Assembly (NCBI RefSeq): GCF_943734655.1 | Contig: NC_071354.1 | Coordinates: 32,950,847 to 33,014,846, forward strand | Length of the DNA: 64,000 nucleotides | Source of the DNA: Sabethes cyaneus | Taxonomy: Eukaryota; Arthropoda; Insecta; Diptera; Culicidae | Direction: 5' to 3' | Shown: one piece after another, positions 42,430 through 54,012 of the stretch | Layout of the letters: each line of letters begins with the position of its first letter | Position numbering within the stretch: the stretch's first letter is position 1 | The notes under the pieces: generated by a model | Database searches by the model: none | What the model was told of the DNA's origin: nothing | The model's input: only the letters and a program-made list of their open reading frames with translations | Program-made: the position numbers and the translations under genes

Positions 42430-45400
42430 TACCGCGATTTTTTCCTAATATCTAGTTGAATCCATTTCAGTCGAACTTTTGACTTCCGGTAATGAGGTTT
42501 AAATTATCTCCTTTTTATTGTAATTTTCTTAATTTTACTTATAGATTTTACCACTTACTTCTATCAAATTTTTCATATCACGTTGAATTTCAAACAAATA
42601 GAAGGTGGATGCAGAGCGAAAAATTGCATTGACAAATTGAATAATAAAACACGCTCCATAAATTTCATGGCCATGGGTCTATGTTGCTTTACTTTTAAAC
42701 TATTATAAATCATGTTTCCTAGCTCCCATAAATATTCACAGTAGCCCACAGTAACTTAGCCTGCCGGTAGCTGCTACATGGACTCTGTGAGAATCACACC
42801 ACAGCAGCAGAAAGAAAAAGTTCACTCAACTGTTCATGCCACCACCGCCACCGCCGACCGGACAGAGCTCTGGATATTATTCAAGTTGTCCACAGACGAC
42901 ACACAGAGTAAACTCATCTAAACTTCAAGCCCAACAACTGTCATGAGTAGTTCAATCATTTTCCTCCGGAACTGCACGGAAAACTGTTGATGTGCGTGTC
43001 GGTGTGGGTGTTCGGGTGATTGTGTGTATGTGTTTGTTCAGGATTAAGTGGGTTGGGCATAGCCGAAACTTGTTCGTCCGTTAACTATCCTGACAGTTGT
43101 GCACAAGAGCATGCTGTACCCTCGAATCCCGGCACCATCCCGGCTGTGCTGATCATTTTCTACGGTGGACACATTCTGCTACCGACAAAGTTGTAATATT
43201 TCCCGGAAATGACAACTTTTATCAAGTGACACCCATTATAAACGTGTAGAGCAGTCTAACAGTCTAACTTTCCACACGGTAAAGGGTCAATTTGGCAGTC
43301 TCCCACATAAAATGTGTAACACCAACATAACAGCCGCGACAACTACAACGACGGTGGTCGTGTTTCGGATCGATCAAAACCGGTGACGGCGATTTCTAAA
43401 ATTAACATGACCGCATCAGCTGCCATCATGCACTTTACTGTACTGTGCCGTCCGGTAGGAGGGCGGCTGGAGCTACCTACAGCGAAGCGGATTTCTCACA
43501 CACTGTCCATAAATTAGTAATCAATCTTCTTATTTGCAAATGAATAACCCACTCTCGCCCTCGTAAAGAGTAAATCTCGCCCTAGGAGTGGGTAAAACGG
43601 TTCGGCTCGCTGATAGTCGGAGAATTTTCCCCCCGGACTGGGGACTGAAATTTTCCAACATTTACCCCAAGCCACCAGCGTATCGTGCCGTAGTGGAGCG
43701 AAGCCAGCCGGCGATGGGACAACAAGATACAAATCGCCAGATTGCGGAACCCGTGGGCACAGTGGAATGCCAAGGGACGGCGCGGTGGCAGCAGCAAATC
43801 CCAGTTCAAAGTCGTGAATAAATGATAGTTGGCAAGCCAAAGAAACTTCGAAGCTGCGAACAAAGCCAAACCAACAACCCGGCGAGCCTTGGATGTGCTT
43901 ATGTTCTATTTTTTATCGCCGCAACTCATTTGTGTGGCGGCTGGCGCAAAGCTTTCATTCACATTTTTCCTTCTCAGGGCGGGTGTTGCTGTGTGCCTGT
44001 GCTAACCACCGACCGCCGATAGAGGGGAGAAAGAAAAATACGATACGACGTTTGAGAAGAAATAAGCGGGTCTTCTAGCATCTATGTAGAGCAGCAACGA
44101 TTTGTGTGTTTGGTCGCCGCCGCCGGTATTATTAATATCAGTCAGCAAAAAACAGGGCATAAAACGAGTGGAAAAATGGTAGACCCTCTGTTTTCTCGCC
44201 TTCCGTCGGTTGGTGTTCTCCGATTGCCAGACAGGAGGCCACCGTTCCGTTCCGCTCCACTTCGGTCGGTGGTGGAAAACCGGGAGCACCGCAGCTCTCT
44301 AACCGAAGGAGATGATTATTAATGAACGGTGGAAATAAACAACCGAAAGGTCAGGGGCCCCTGTTTCCGGGGATTTTCTTTTGATGCAGTATGTGCGCCA
44401 ACCAGCGTAGGTATCATATTGGTAAATTCCAAACCCGGGTATCTTTCCTGCCAGGATTATGGCGATATTGAACGACGAGAAGGGACAAAATCGTTTACCT
44501 TAAAAAGGTGTTTTTACGAAGAAGAAAAAAATGATATTTACATTTTCGCTTCCAATCAAAAATGGATAATACCGACTGAGTTTATTGAAAGCTATTGCTG
44601 GAGCGAAATTAACCGCTAAGTGGTGAATAAATAAGAAGAGCCCATAGCTTTGTGTTTAGAATATTACAATAGAAATAACTTACAAAAACTGCTAAACTGG
44701 TCTTAAAACTTTAAAAATATTTAAGATAGAGAAACACTTTCAACATCATCTTTTCGAATGTTAATTCCAATATTTTCTTACCAACCCTACCGGATCGATG
44801 TGAGATGAAAAAAAAACCATAAACACTTTTATGATTCTGTTATCTCGTTGGAAGCTGCTATAAATATAATTTTACTGTTTAGTTGTTTGGGTTTGGGACA
44901 GTTTGTGCGGGTTGGGGGAGAAATCCGTTACTCGACTCAATAACCGCTATCTGCTTTCCGCCTCGATTAACCCAATAAAACCCTAATGGAGTGTTCCAGC
45001 AGATTCACGGTTTGGAACTGTAATATTTTGTTAGAAACCCTCTAGCAGTTGAAGGGTTAATAGTTATCTCCAAAGTATTACCGATATATTCGACACAAAT
45101 ATTGCAGAAGCGCTAAGTATGGAGCTGAATCACACCGGCGCACTGGCGGCTGCCTGGCAGCCATCCAGTTGAGATCCAAATTTATCACCCGGATTACAGC
45201 CACTCGGTATCGAATTCATTCGGTGGGATCTGGGCCCCTTTGATATGCAAAGCAGGCCAATTGGGGCTACTCTTTTTTTCCTTCCATTTTATAAGTGTCG
45301 GTCGCACAGTTCGTCCGCAAGCGACACACATAAATTTAACCGGACAAATAAAAACAAGCTTATCACAAGGTTAACCCGTGAGTGACACAATGTGTTTTCG

Positions 45401-45785
45401 TTGCTGGCTAGTAAAACCAACAAATCTAATGGAATGGTAAACTGTTTTACCGGCGAGCAGGAGCAAATTTGGATTGAAAATGACATTGCTCTTTCTATAG
45501 TACAAGGTCAGGCATCGTTCCGGCTTTATTTTAAGTACTATTCGAGATAATTGTTTATCATTTCCAATAAAGCCATCAACGGTAGTTGTAAATAACATTT
45601 CGCATGATGTTTTTTTCGGATGCTGTATTACAGTAGAATTATGGAAATTTTTCAATGGCATATGATATTCAATACAAGTATTATTCTTCTATCTAATAAG
45701 ATACCAATTGATCGAAGTTTGTCCTCATGGTATATACCATACATGTTTTCGTACATACGCCGTGATTTCGGTTTAATAAAGGGTG
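42430..45785. other. Unassigned, no supported gene
   Basis: 42430-42750 is AT-rich. 42750-44420 is GC-richer, with CACCACCGCCACCGCCGACC (about 42840) and many overlapping frames on both strands, none with a known domain. 44420-45785 is again AT-rich. It resembles single-copy host DNA (intergenic or intronic). An open frame at 44329-44619 has no recognisable content. Confidence 0.4.
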
Positions 45786-46737
45786 TCTCACATCAAATTG
45801 CACCACATAAGAAACGCTGTAGAAAATTAACTAATCGACCGATCCTTTTCAAACTTTTAGACAATAAAATATAACCCATTAGTAAGCTTTTGGCATATTT
45901 ATTTCATTCAACTTGAATACCATAACCGTATGCTCACACCTTACGCTTAACTCCGGTTCTTTTATACGAACTTTTTCTTCATGTCTTCCCCAAATTTGAC
46001 CTCTTTGGGATGCTTCCGTAGTGCCTTCTTCATAATAGCCCAGTATTTTTCGATGGGCCTTAGTTCCGGTGTGTTGGGTTCGTGTCCTTGGGTACGAAAG
46101 CGACCCCGTTGGCTTCGTATCACTCCAGGACATCCTTTAAATAGTGGCACAAAGCTAGAAGATCGTAGGGCCCTCCTGTTGCTTCAACAGAGAAAGCAGA
46201 CGCTTCTGTAGACACTTGCTTCAGGTAGATCTGCCCGTTTACCGTTCCGGTAGTCACGAACGGCGCACATGTATTTCTTGGAAAACTTTGAAAGTTTCTG
46301 CTTCCTTATTTCCTCTACGGTGAAGAACAGTAGACCCAGAAGCTGCCCGAAATCCGCCTTGACGTAAGTCTCATCATCCATAATTAAATAATGACGCTTT
46401 GTCAGCATCTGTGTGTACAGTTTCTGGGCCCGTGACATTCCCACCGTATTTTGCCGTTCGTCACAATTCGGAACCTTCTGCACTTTGTACGTATGCAGTC
46501 TCTTCCGTTCCTTGGCTCTCTGAACGAATGACTTGGACAGATTCAACTTTTTGGCCACATCCCTGACCAAGCATTGGGATTCCGATAAAACGTTTTCACG
46601 ACACGCTTATGATCCTGATCACTGATAGAGCATCCATTTTGACCGCATTTCGCCTTCCGTTCGATGCTCAGAGTTTTGTAGTAACGTTTAACCACACGAC
46701 TCACAGTTGAGTGCACGATAGTTGAGGAGGGCTGGTA

Positions 46738-47882
46738 CCGAATGGCCGAAACACAAATGGCCGAATCTCGAATGGCCGAAATCCAAATGGCCGAATTCCA
46801 ACAACAGTCACAGAAGACCGAATCACGAAAGGCCGAATCTCGAAAGGCCGAATCACGAAAGGCCGAATTTTCCCGAAAAGCCTAAATCAACAAAATTTTG
46901 ATTGCTCATTTTGTGAGACTTTACACATTTTAAATAAATTTTTTCATCTACTTCTCTCCGCGAATTTGAAACATCCCCCGCGTGATGATCCGCGTTATTG
47001 ATAGGTGAAGGAAAAAAGCTTTTCGTTAAATTCTGTACCTTAGTTTTAGAAGAACAAGACATACTCTGCGTCTTATGTTTTATTTTGGTAGATATAGTAT
47101 ACATCAGTGGTGCCCATGCATAGGCGTGGTGCGGGCCAAATCAGATCACCCCGTGAGTCCGCGGGCCGCAATGACCTCTGGCCATTCTTGCGCATACCAA
47201 GATGTAAAATAGGCGGTAGCGAAAGTCGATTTTTTGGAATAACCATAAGAATTAAACCGGAAAGCAATCAGATCTACAATATGCATGAGGTACTACGACT
47301 GAACTGAGTGACCCCTGTGTCATCAAAAAAATGATTCATAAGTTTACCATCCCTCAAATCAGTCTGCGGGCCGCACGAATCAACACGAAGGGCCGCAGTT
47401 TGGCCATCACTGGTATTGATAATTGATAGTTGTTTCTTTCCCTAAGCGCGAATGATTTACGTTTATTCTAGGTTTATTGATCTAGGATCGTGTCAGTAGC
47501 AAGTTATTTCCTAGATTATTCAGGACGAGACGCGATCAATTGTGCGCCGGTGACCCGCCGCAGAAACCACTACTATTTAGGTGCATGCATTTTCCTAGAT
47601 TTACTGACTAGTAGGGATTATACGTTAGTTAGGTCCGAACGAGCGGCAGCGAGTAAGGACAGCATATACCCAACATTTGTGCAGGTACCGTGATTATTTT
47701 CGGCCGAATATGACGTTCGGCCATTCGTGTTTCAGCCTTTTGTGATTCGGCCATTCGCGATTCGGCCATTTGTGATTCGGCTGTTCATGATTCGGCTATT
47801 AGATATATTATGCCATTTGTTATTTCGGCCATTTATGTTTCGGCCATTCGTAATTCGGCCATTTGGGTTTCGGCCATTCGTA
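46738..47882. mobile_element. Element with GGCCGAA inverted minisatellite ends
   Basis: 46740-46870 is a direct array of GGCCGAATCACGAAA-like units; 47700-47882 holds the same units inverted (TTCGGCCATTTG). The outermost ends match as inverted repeats (CGAATGGCCGAAACAC against CGAATGGCCGAAACCC). It sits in the mariner transposase between two coding parts. GGTA occurs on both sides (46734-46737 and 47883-47886), a possible 4-bp duplication. A hAT-like MITE is inside at 47105-47412. Confidence 0.75.
47105..47412. mobile_element. 308-bp hAT-like MITE
   Basis: Ends CAGTGGTGCCCA and, reverse-complemented, CAGTGATGGCCA fit the hAT end pattern. The flanking octamers GTATACAT (47097-47104) and GTATTGAT (47413-47420) agree at 6 of 8 positions, a decayed target duplication. 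The body has GCGGGCCGCA blocks on both sides. Non-coding. Confidence 0.7.
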
Positions 47883-48090
47883 GGTAATCCGTTGAGGATT
47901 CTCCATGTGCTTGCGCAAAATCAATTCGCGACGTTGCTTTTCGGGTGACGCCATTTTTTCCAATTTTCGAAAAACTGACCGCGATAAAAATAGAGTGTAA
48001 ACAATACACTCTAAACTACTTATACCCTTTTCAAGAAAAAATACCCAATGGGAAATTTTCTACAGCGTTTCTTCCGTGGTGCAATTTGAT

Positions 48091-48715
48091 TAAAACTACG
48101 GCTAAAAACTAAGGTTGTGTGAAGAGCCTAGGTTAACTCAGAAATAGTTTGCTCATGAATGTAACATGGCGGAAACTAAACAGAATGAGAAATATCCTCT
48201 GTGAGAAACATTCATCTTCGTCTGAGAACTTTTGGCTGAAGTATGAATGATAGAAAATATGTATGCTCCTGTTTGTAGGTGTCATAGGAGAGCATCGCTT
48301 GAGCGTGAGCAATTGTGTGAAGATGACGACTTTACGTTTATTACGTTTAATAATTATGGAAGGTAGTTGGGCGAACGTATTTTATTTGATAACGGTAGGA
48401 TACTGCATCCCCCGCCTAAAAACAGAATGATATAACAGAGTGAGATCATCCTTGCTCCCTCTAGATATCTTTTACAGTTATTGCTAAAAGTTTGTTATAA
48501 TTTTTTAAGGTAATGTACATTTTTGTTTGTGTTTACAACAACTAAATGTACCATTAATTCATATTCAAGCGATTAATTTTTGCGATTTCCTTATAATCTT
48601 GTAAATGTCCTTTCGAAACTTGAATAAAACTTTAAAGACCCTCACATCTTGAATATGTGCTATTTGCTTAGACTGTTACTTGAAAATTGTAACACTTTAT
48701 GGTTTCCTCAGCAGT
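48091..48715. other. No feature seen
   Basis: AT-rich, no gene or repeat recognised. Confidence 0.4.
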
Positions 48716-48719
48716 CAAA

Positions 48720-50670
48720 CAGTGTGAAACTTGTGCATTGAATGAGTACAAAGAAAATTTATACGGCTTACATTGCGACTTCTACCGTGGCGTAGTTATT
48801 TCCAAGAACCTTCCACACTGTAAGCTTAGACTGTTAGCCGATGCCTTCGTCGGCGAGAACCAAGCTGGTTTTCACGAGGGTCGCTAAACGACGGCTCAGA
48901 TATTTACCCTCCTTACTGGACAAGTTCCGAGAGAATAACTTACCGATTCATATTCTTTTTGTGGATTTTGAGGCGGAGTACGATTCAGTCGAAGGAAATG
49001 AGTTGTGGCAGATAATGCTAGAACATGGTTACTAGATAAAACTAATTACACTGATTTGTGCTACGCCGAATGAATCAAAATCATGCATCAGAATAGCGGG
49101 TGAGTCCTGAGCCGTTTTCGTGACGTTAGATGTACTGAAGCAAAGGGATGCTGCTCAAAATTGCCTTGGAATGTGAAATACGAAGAGCAAACGTGGAATG
49201 GGATTACCATCACGAAATCTTACATGCTTCTTGGTTTTACGAATGATGTCGATATCATCATAATCAACCGTAAAGTAGTGGAAGAGGTCTTTTGATCGAG
49301 AAGCGGTGAAATTGGAACATACCATTAACACCACCAAAACAAAGTACATAGGGTTTATTTTTAATTCCCGTCGTAGTAAGTAAAGCCACTCTAATTTTCA
49401 TCATTTTTTAGGTGGACTTAATGAATATCACAAAAGTTCTTGCGCTGATTTGACTCAAACACATTTACCTTCCGATCTGTGGACTTGGAATTCACTAAAA
49501 AACGATTAGTAAAGCATTTTATTGAAATTACGCAACTGACTTTATTTCTTAAATTCGTCGTACTGTTTTAAAATCCGTCAAAATTGTTCATCGTCCGAAC
49601 TAAACGAACTAAAAATCACAATAATATTTACGAAGCTAGCGCGCATGTATTTGTGTAGGACGGCATGACAAATGTTATTCTGCAAAATTTCTGCATGGCA
49701 TGCAAGTTTTCCCGGCTGCAAAATAACGACAATGCGTTGCGTGAGTTATTTTCATTTTATGAATGACGGAAATTGAAGCGATTAGTCAACATTTTTTTCT
49801 TCGTCGCACGAAAAAACGTTGGAAATTTGGTTGCTAGGGCAGCTTTAATGAAAAAAAGCATTCAAATAAATCTCAGCTCACTTCGATTGATCGCGTATGA
49901 TAGTCAACAAACTAAAATATTAAGGAATAACTAATTTTGCATTTTGTAACATAAAAAACGCTGATATTTTTAATAATTTGTGTTGGAGAGGACGGGAATA
50001 GGTAATTACGACGAAGCAGCAACATACCCTAGTTGCTGACAGGGAACATGGGAGTCCAAACGGTGTTGGTGTCGAGGTAGAGCTGGATGGTGAACGCCAT
50101 GACGTAGTTGAGGAGTTCATATATCTAGGTATACTCGTGATTTGTGACAGCGATGTAAGCCGCGAATCGGGCTTTCTATGGATTATGGCCAGCTGAAGTC
50201 CCGTAGTTTGTCAATTCGCACAAAACACTAATCCTCCCGGTGGGTCCTTGCAGACATGAATCATGAACGCTAAATGAAACTGATCGACGAGTGAGTGTTT
50301 GGGGTTTTTGAGCGTAAAGTTCTGCAATCAATACTTGGTGGTAAAATGGAAAATTGAGTGTGGCGCAAACATATGAACCACTGTATCAAGTATTCAAATA
50401 TGCTGATATAGTGCAGTTAATACATTCAATGAGGCAGGCTGCGGTGGGCTAGGGACGTGGCCGGAATTCCCGACGAAAAAGTAGCCAAAACCATTTTCAG
50501 CAGATAACCAGGAAAAGGTACACTTCGGGACAGACCCTGCACTCAATGGATGTACGCTGTCAAGGACGACGCACGGTCAGCTGGTGTTCGAAAGAATTGG
50601 AGCACGGCAGCCCAGGACCGACAGCGCAGGGAAACCATAATCCGTTCGGCGCAGGATCGGTAACGGCCCG
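48720..50670 (+). pseudogene. RTE-like retrotransposon, copy 2 (split)
   Basis: Plus-strand frames show LLDKFRENNLPIHILFVDFE and EYDSVEGNELWQIMLEHG (48915-49030), SKSCIRIAG (about 49080), ITKSYMLLGFTNDVDIIIIN (about 49205-49265, FADD box changed to FTND), TKTKYI at the insertion edge, then after 679 bp of insert REHGSPNGVGVEVELDG (about 50040-50090), FIYLGILVICDSDVSRESGF, VFGVFERKVLQSILGGKMEN and GRLRWARDVAGIPDEKVAKT. Same family as 4565-7625. The region before 48840 is poor. Multiple stops. Confidence 0.8.
49351..50029. mobile_element. 679-bp TA-flanked insertion in RTE copy 2
   Basis: TA at 49349-49350 and 50030-50031. Ends GGGTTTATT and ACATACCC share only GGGT as inverted termini, though TTCCCGTC occurs near both ends in inverted relation. 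Excising it with one TA restores the K-Y-I-V-A-D-R reading of the family. No transposase is visible. Superfamily unknown. Confidence 0.6.
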
Positions 50671-50926
50671 TCGCCACTAAAATAAAGTAATTATAGTCGG
50701 AGATTTTGCGTCACCGACAAAAAGCATGGAACTGATTATTTTACAAAGTGACTTTATTTTTGGTAATTGTCAGCGTTAACGTCAGTGATTAAACTGATCG
50801 TCTCCAACTCTAGTCCCAGTGCAGTGTCCCAGTGTATAAGAGTTCCAAAGTCCCAGAGTGCCAGAATCTCAGACTCTCAGTGTTCCAGCCCGAAACCCAG
50901 TTCTATTTCGATTTTCCTCGTTTGGC

Positions 50927-51247
50927 TCGTGAAGTTAAGGAAAAATAAAGCTTAAATAAGCGACAACTTTGTAAGGAAAGGTAATGGAGATTTGCAACCT
51001 TCTGCAAAAACATGTGTTTTGAGTCTTTCAATAATCGCCTAAAACCATATACTCTTGTAAAATGCAACCAACATACGCTAAATATGAAAAACTTATTTTT
51101 AAAGAATTTCCAAAGAAAATGCTCTACAGCTCTGCACTCGATAGAAGAAGAAATGTCATTTCTTTAGCAAAATTGTTTATCTTTATATTTTGTATAACTT
51201 TACCGAAGAAACCATGTGTCTATCTACGAACATAAAAAAAATGAACG
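50927..51247. repeat. Direct repeat S, copy 1
   Basis: Matches 51415-51735 in the same orientation at an estimated 75-80%. Shared words include TTCTGCAAAAACRTGT, CTTGTAAAATGCAAC and ACTTTRCCGAAGA. Non-coding. Confidence 0.75.
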
Positions 51248-51414
51248 TGTATCGAGCTTTTCGCGAACGCGAAACACATAAAACATATGCTTGCCGTACT
51301 CTCATTTGGGTGGCTGGGGACAAGCGGAACCCATACAGGTTTGTAGTACTCGACTTAAGCTTTAAGATGAACCGCTGATTTCATGAATACGCTTGCCCCA
51401 TTTTACCCCATGGG

Positions 51415-51735
51415 CTCGTGAAGCTATGGAAATTTAAAGCTTGAGTATGCGATAACTCAGCAAATAAAGGACCAAGAGATTTGCGGTCTTCTGCAAAAAC
51501 GTGTATTTTGAAAGCTTTGATAATTTCCTAGAACAGTGTGTTCTTGTAAAATGCAACTAACAAAAGCTAAGTATGAAAAACCAATTTTTTAAGTAGTTTT
51601 GAAGAATATGCCCTATAGTTCGGCACTCGATAAAGATAGAAATTTTATTTCTTCAGCAAAGTTGCTTGTTTTTACAATATTTACAACTTTGCCGAAGATA
51701 CTATGTCTATATTTCCTAACATAAAAAAGTTATTT
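51415..51735. repeat. Direct repeat S, copy 2
   Basis: Second copy, 488 bp downstream of the first. The sequence after it (about 51870-51898) ends TTTTGGACTACTGTGCG, like the end of the fold-back element at 7628, so S may belong to that element group. Confidence 0.7.
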
Positions 51736-51959
51736 TTTTATTTTCATTATAGTAAGCGATGACTAACTTTTGACAGTTTTAAATTACAGAGGATATTCAT
51801 ACGAATAAAAGTGCTAAAGACCATAAATGATAAAATGAAAGCAAGAGACACTAGGAAAAAAAGTATCACTTTTCGCCCTTTTGGACTACTGTGCGCTGAT
51901 GCTGTGTCGGTTGCATACACACCAATCAAAGAACATGTCGATCAGTAGTTCGAAATTCG

Positions 51960-52115
51960 ATACTGAGAGAACTACAAGTTAGATTTTGAGTACATCGGTC
52001 TACACGATTCTGCATCCGGCAAGAAGTATCATGCAGACATCGTTGTAATACAGTGAGAATAGCAAGGATCTGACGTTGCTACCCTGAGGAACGCCTGATG
52101 CTTTAATTTGGCTGG
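51960..52115 (-). pseudogene. LINE RT fragment
   Basis: Minus strand reads ASGVPQGSNVRSLLFSLYY and NDVCMILLAGCRIV, RT blocks of a jockey-group LINE. Similar to the fragment at 41880-42265 and to 34735-38150. The frame upstream (to 52477) is open but its match to RT is unclear. Confidence 0.65.
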
Positions 52116-53300
52116 TAGTATAGTGTGATCAACGCAATATAGCGCTGCTTTGATGTCGATTCCACCAAACAGGAAATGTTTCCTGAAGAAGTGACAAGGA
52201 AAGAATAAACTGTATAGGTTTTGAAAGAATAGCTGCGCATTTCTACAGTATGACGAAGGTATTCCGTCCGAACGCTGAATGATTTCAGCTGCTTCAGGGT
52301 AATTTCAATTTCATTTTGCGTAAAATTAGTTATGTTTCTATAGCAATGAGTTTCATGTTTCAAGGAACAAACTACAGAGTTTATCATTCTTATAATAGTC
52401 GATGGTGCAAGAAAAATGGGGTTAAATGTGACTTTGAAACGTCGTTTATGTTTGAGGCTAGAATCCGTTCCAGGCATAAGACGAAATCTTTATCATATAT
52501 AAAGTAGATGACGAACCGATGCCGGATCCTAATTTTAATTTTATGTAGAAAGTTAAAGGTTTTATTTTTGCTTTAGATAAAACAATTATGAACGGAGTCC
52601 TCTAACATTCTGATAGTATGAGCGGATACAGTCGACTTATGGAATGATCCCCTCAGTAGCAGTAGGAAAGTAGCAGGTTCCCCTGCCACAACGTCAGCAA
52701 CTGCCGATGGAGTCAACGTGTTGCCGCTGTCTTTCAGGCAATTCACTGCACTAGAACCATGAAGCAAGTTATGGTTCGAGACAAGATCGTAAGCGGTGAA
52801 AGATTCCTCCTCCACACCCACACACAAGTCCAGGACAATTTTAAATCAGTTTCTGGTATAGATATAAGAAATTGTAGTTAAACTAAGCCAATAACACCAA
52901 TAATATTGAAACTAAATTTGAAATGATGTCATAATAATACACAAACTAAATTGAATAAATAACAACAGTATCGATACATTAATATAAATTTGAAGAATAA
53001 TAAAAAAACGAACGTACATAATTGAAAAAACCTCTCTACACATTCTTGAGTTTGGGATTGAAAACTGACCTACCGTTAGCGTATGAAATCGACCGTTCGT
53101 TGCTGACCTTGGAAGACCTTAGTACTTTCAATCAAACCGAAATCGATGAAACTCAAGTGACTTGTGCTTTTGATTGGTTTCCCGTGTCTCTGTGCCATTC
53201 CCAACTGAATAAAAATAAAAATTTTACAAATCAAACTGTTATACATTTTTAACGCTTGACTGCCGATCAAAGACGCGTCGTGGAATCGTTGATGAACTTG
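52116..53300. other. No supported gene
   Basis: Open frames at 52103-52477, 52573-52827 and 53022-53252 carry no recognisable domain. 52840-53020 is very AT-rich. It is the upstream region of the cuticle-type gene. Confidence 0.4.
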
Positions 53301-53307
53301 TGGCACC

Positions 53308-53345
53308 TATAAAACGAGCATGTAGACCATCACTACGGCATCAGT
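53308..53345 (+). promoter_or_regulatory. TATA + initiator core promoter
   Basis: TATAAAA at 53308-53314 and the arthropod initiator TCAGT at 53341-53345, with the likely +1 A at 53343, about 35 bases from the first T of the TATA box (slightly long). This gives a 5' untranslated leader of about 55 nt before the ATG at 53398. Confidence 0.65.
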
Positions 53346-53397
53346 CGTCTGAGTTCCATCAAGCGTTACGCATCCAAATCATTTGATATCGAAGAAA

Positions 53398-53974
53398 ATG
53401 AAGGTAACGTCAGTTGGTTCCATACTTGGTGCTGGACTCAACAAGTGTTTCATTGTAGGTCTTCATCGTGCTCTCGGTGGCAATTGCCCTGGTGGCCTCT
53501 GCCCCGGCGGAAGAATCGGAAAAGAAGGAAAAGCGAGGACTGGTTGACATCGGTCATAACTTCGGCTACGAGGAACCGCTCTACAATGGATGGACCGATA
53601 ACCATGTGACCAAACACGTGACCGTTCAGAAGAACGTTCCCGTCCCGTACCCGGTGGAGGTGGAGAAACACGTTCCGGTTGCCGTTAAGGTGCCCGTTCC
53701 GGTGCACGTCGAGAAGCAGGTCCCCGTGCTGGTCGAGAAGAAAGTTCCCGTCTACGTCGAGAAGAAGGTTCACGTACCGGTTGATCGCCCGGTCCCGTAT
53801 CCAGTGGAGGTGAAAGTTCCCGTCTACCAAAAGGAAGTGGTTGAGGTGGCGAAGCCCTACCCGGTCCATGTCGAGAAGCCTTATCCGGTTTACGTGAAAA
53901 AGCCCGTCTACGTCGAACAGCCGACGGTGTACGTGAAGGATCAGTACTACGGCAAGAAATCATACTGGGGTTGA
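53398..53974 (+). CDS. Secreted PV/PYPV-repeat cuticle-type protein
   Basis: Two exons: 53398-53403 (ATG AAG) and 53459-53974, with a 55-nt intron 53404-53458 (GTAACG..TTGTAG). Together 173 residues. A two-codon first exon before the signal peptide is a common layout of insect cuticle genes. Residues 1-17 (MKVFIVLSVAIALVASA) are a signal peptide; KKEKR follows as a possible processing site, then GLVDIGHNFGYEEPLYNGW. Most of the rest is made of VPVPYPVEVEK, VPVYVEKK and KPYPVYV-type repeats, ending QYYGKKSYWG. No chitin-binding R&R motif is present. By composition it fits low-complexity proline/valine cuticular proteins (CPLCP-like); a chorion or other matrix role is possible. Intact, with strong codon order unlike its TE neighbours. 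Confidence 0.88.
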
Positions 53975-54006
53975 GCGGGTTGAGGTTGATAGAGTGTGAG
54001 AGATGA

Positions 54007-54012
54007 AATAAA
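54007..54012 (+). promoter_or_regulatory. Poly(A) signal of the cuticle-type gene
   Basis: AATAAA lies 33 bases after the stop codon, followed by T-rich sequence. Confidence 0.7.

Larger units (their letters stand above)
45792..48090 (-). mobile_element. Tc1/mariner transposon relic (DD37E-like)
   Basis: Terminal repeats of about 37 bp, ATCAAATTGCACCACATAAG at 45792 and its inverse at 48054-48090, enclose a minus-strand transposase. It begins MASPEKQRRELILRKHMEN at 47954, is split by a 1.1-kb insertion, and resumes with TVSRVVKRYY (about 46700), KVQKVPN, MDDETYVKADFGQ (first catalytic D, about 46380), KLSKFSKKYM, and ends with PNTPELRPIEKYWAI holding the catalytic E (about 46065). The middle catalytic D block (about 46165) is lost through a deletion with a stop just before CHYLKD. 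Inactive. Confidence 0.85.
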
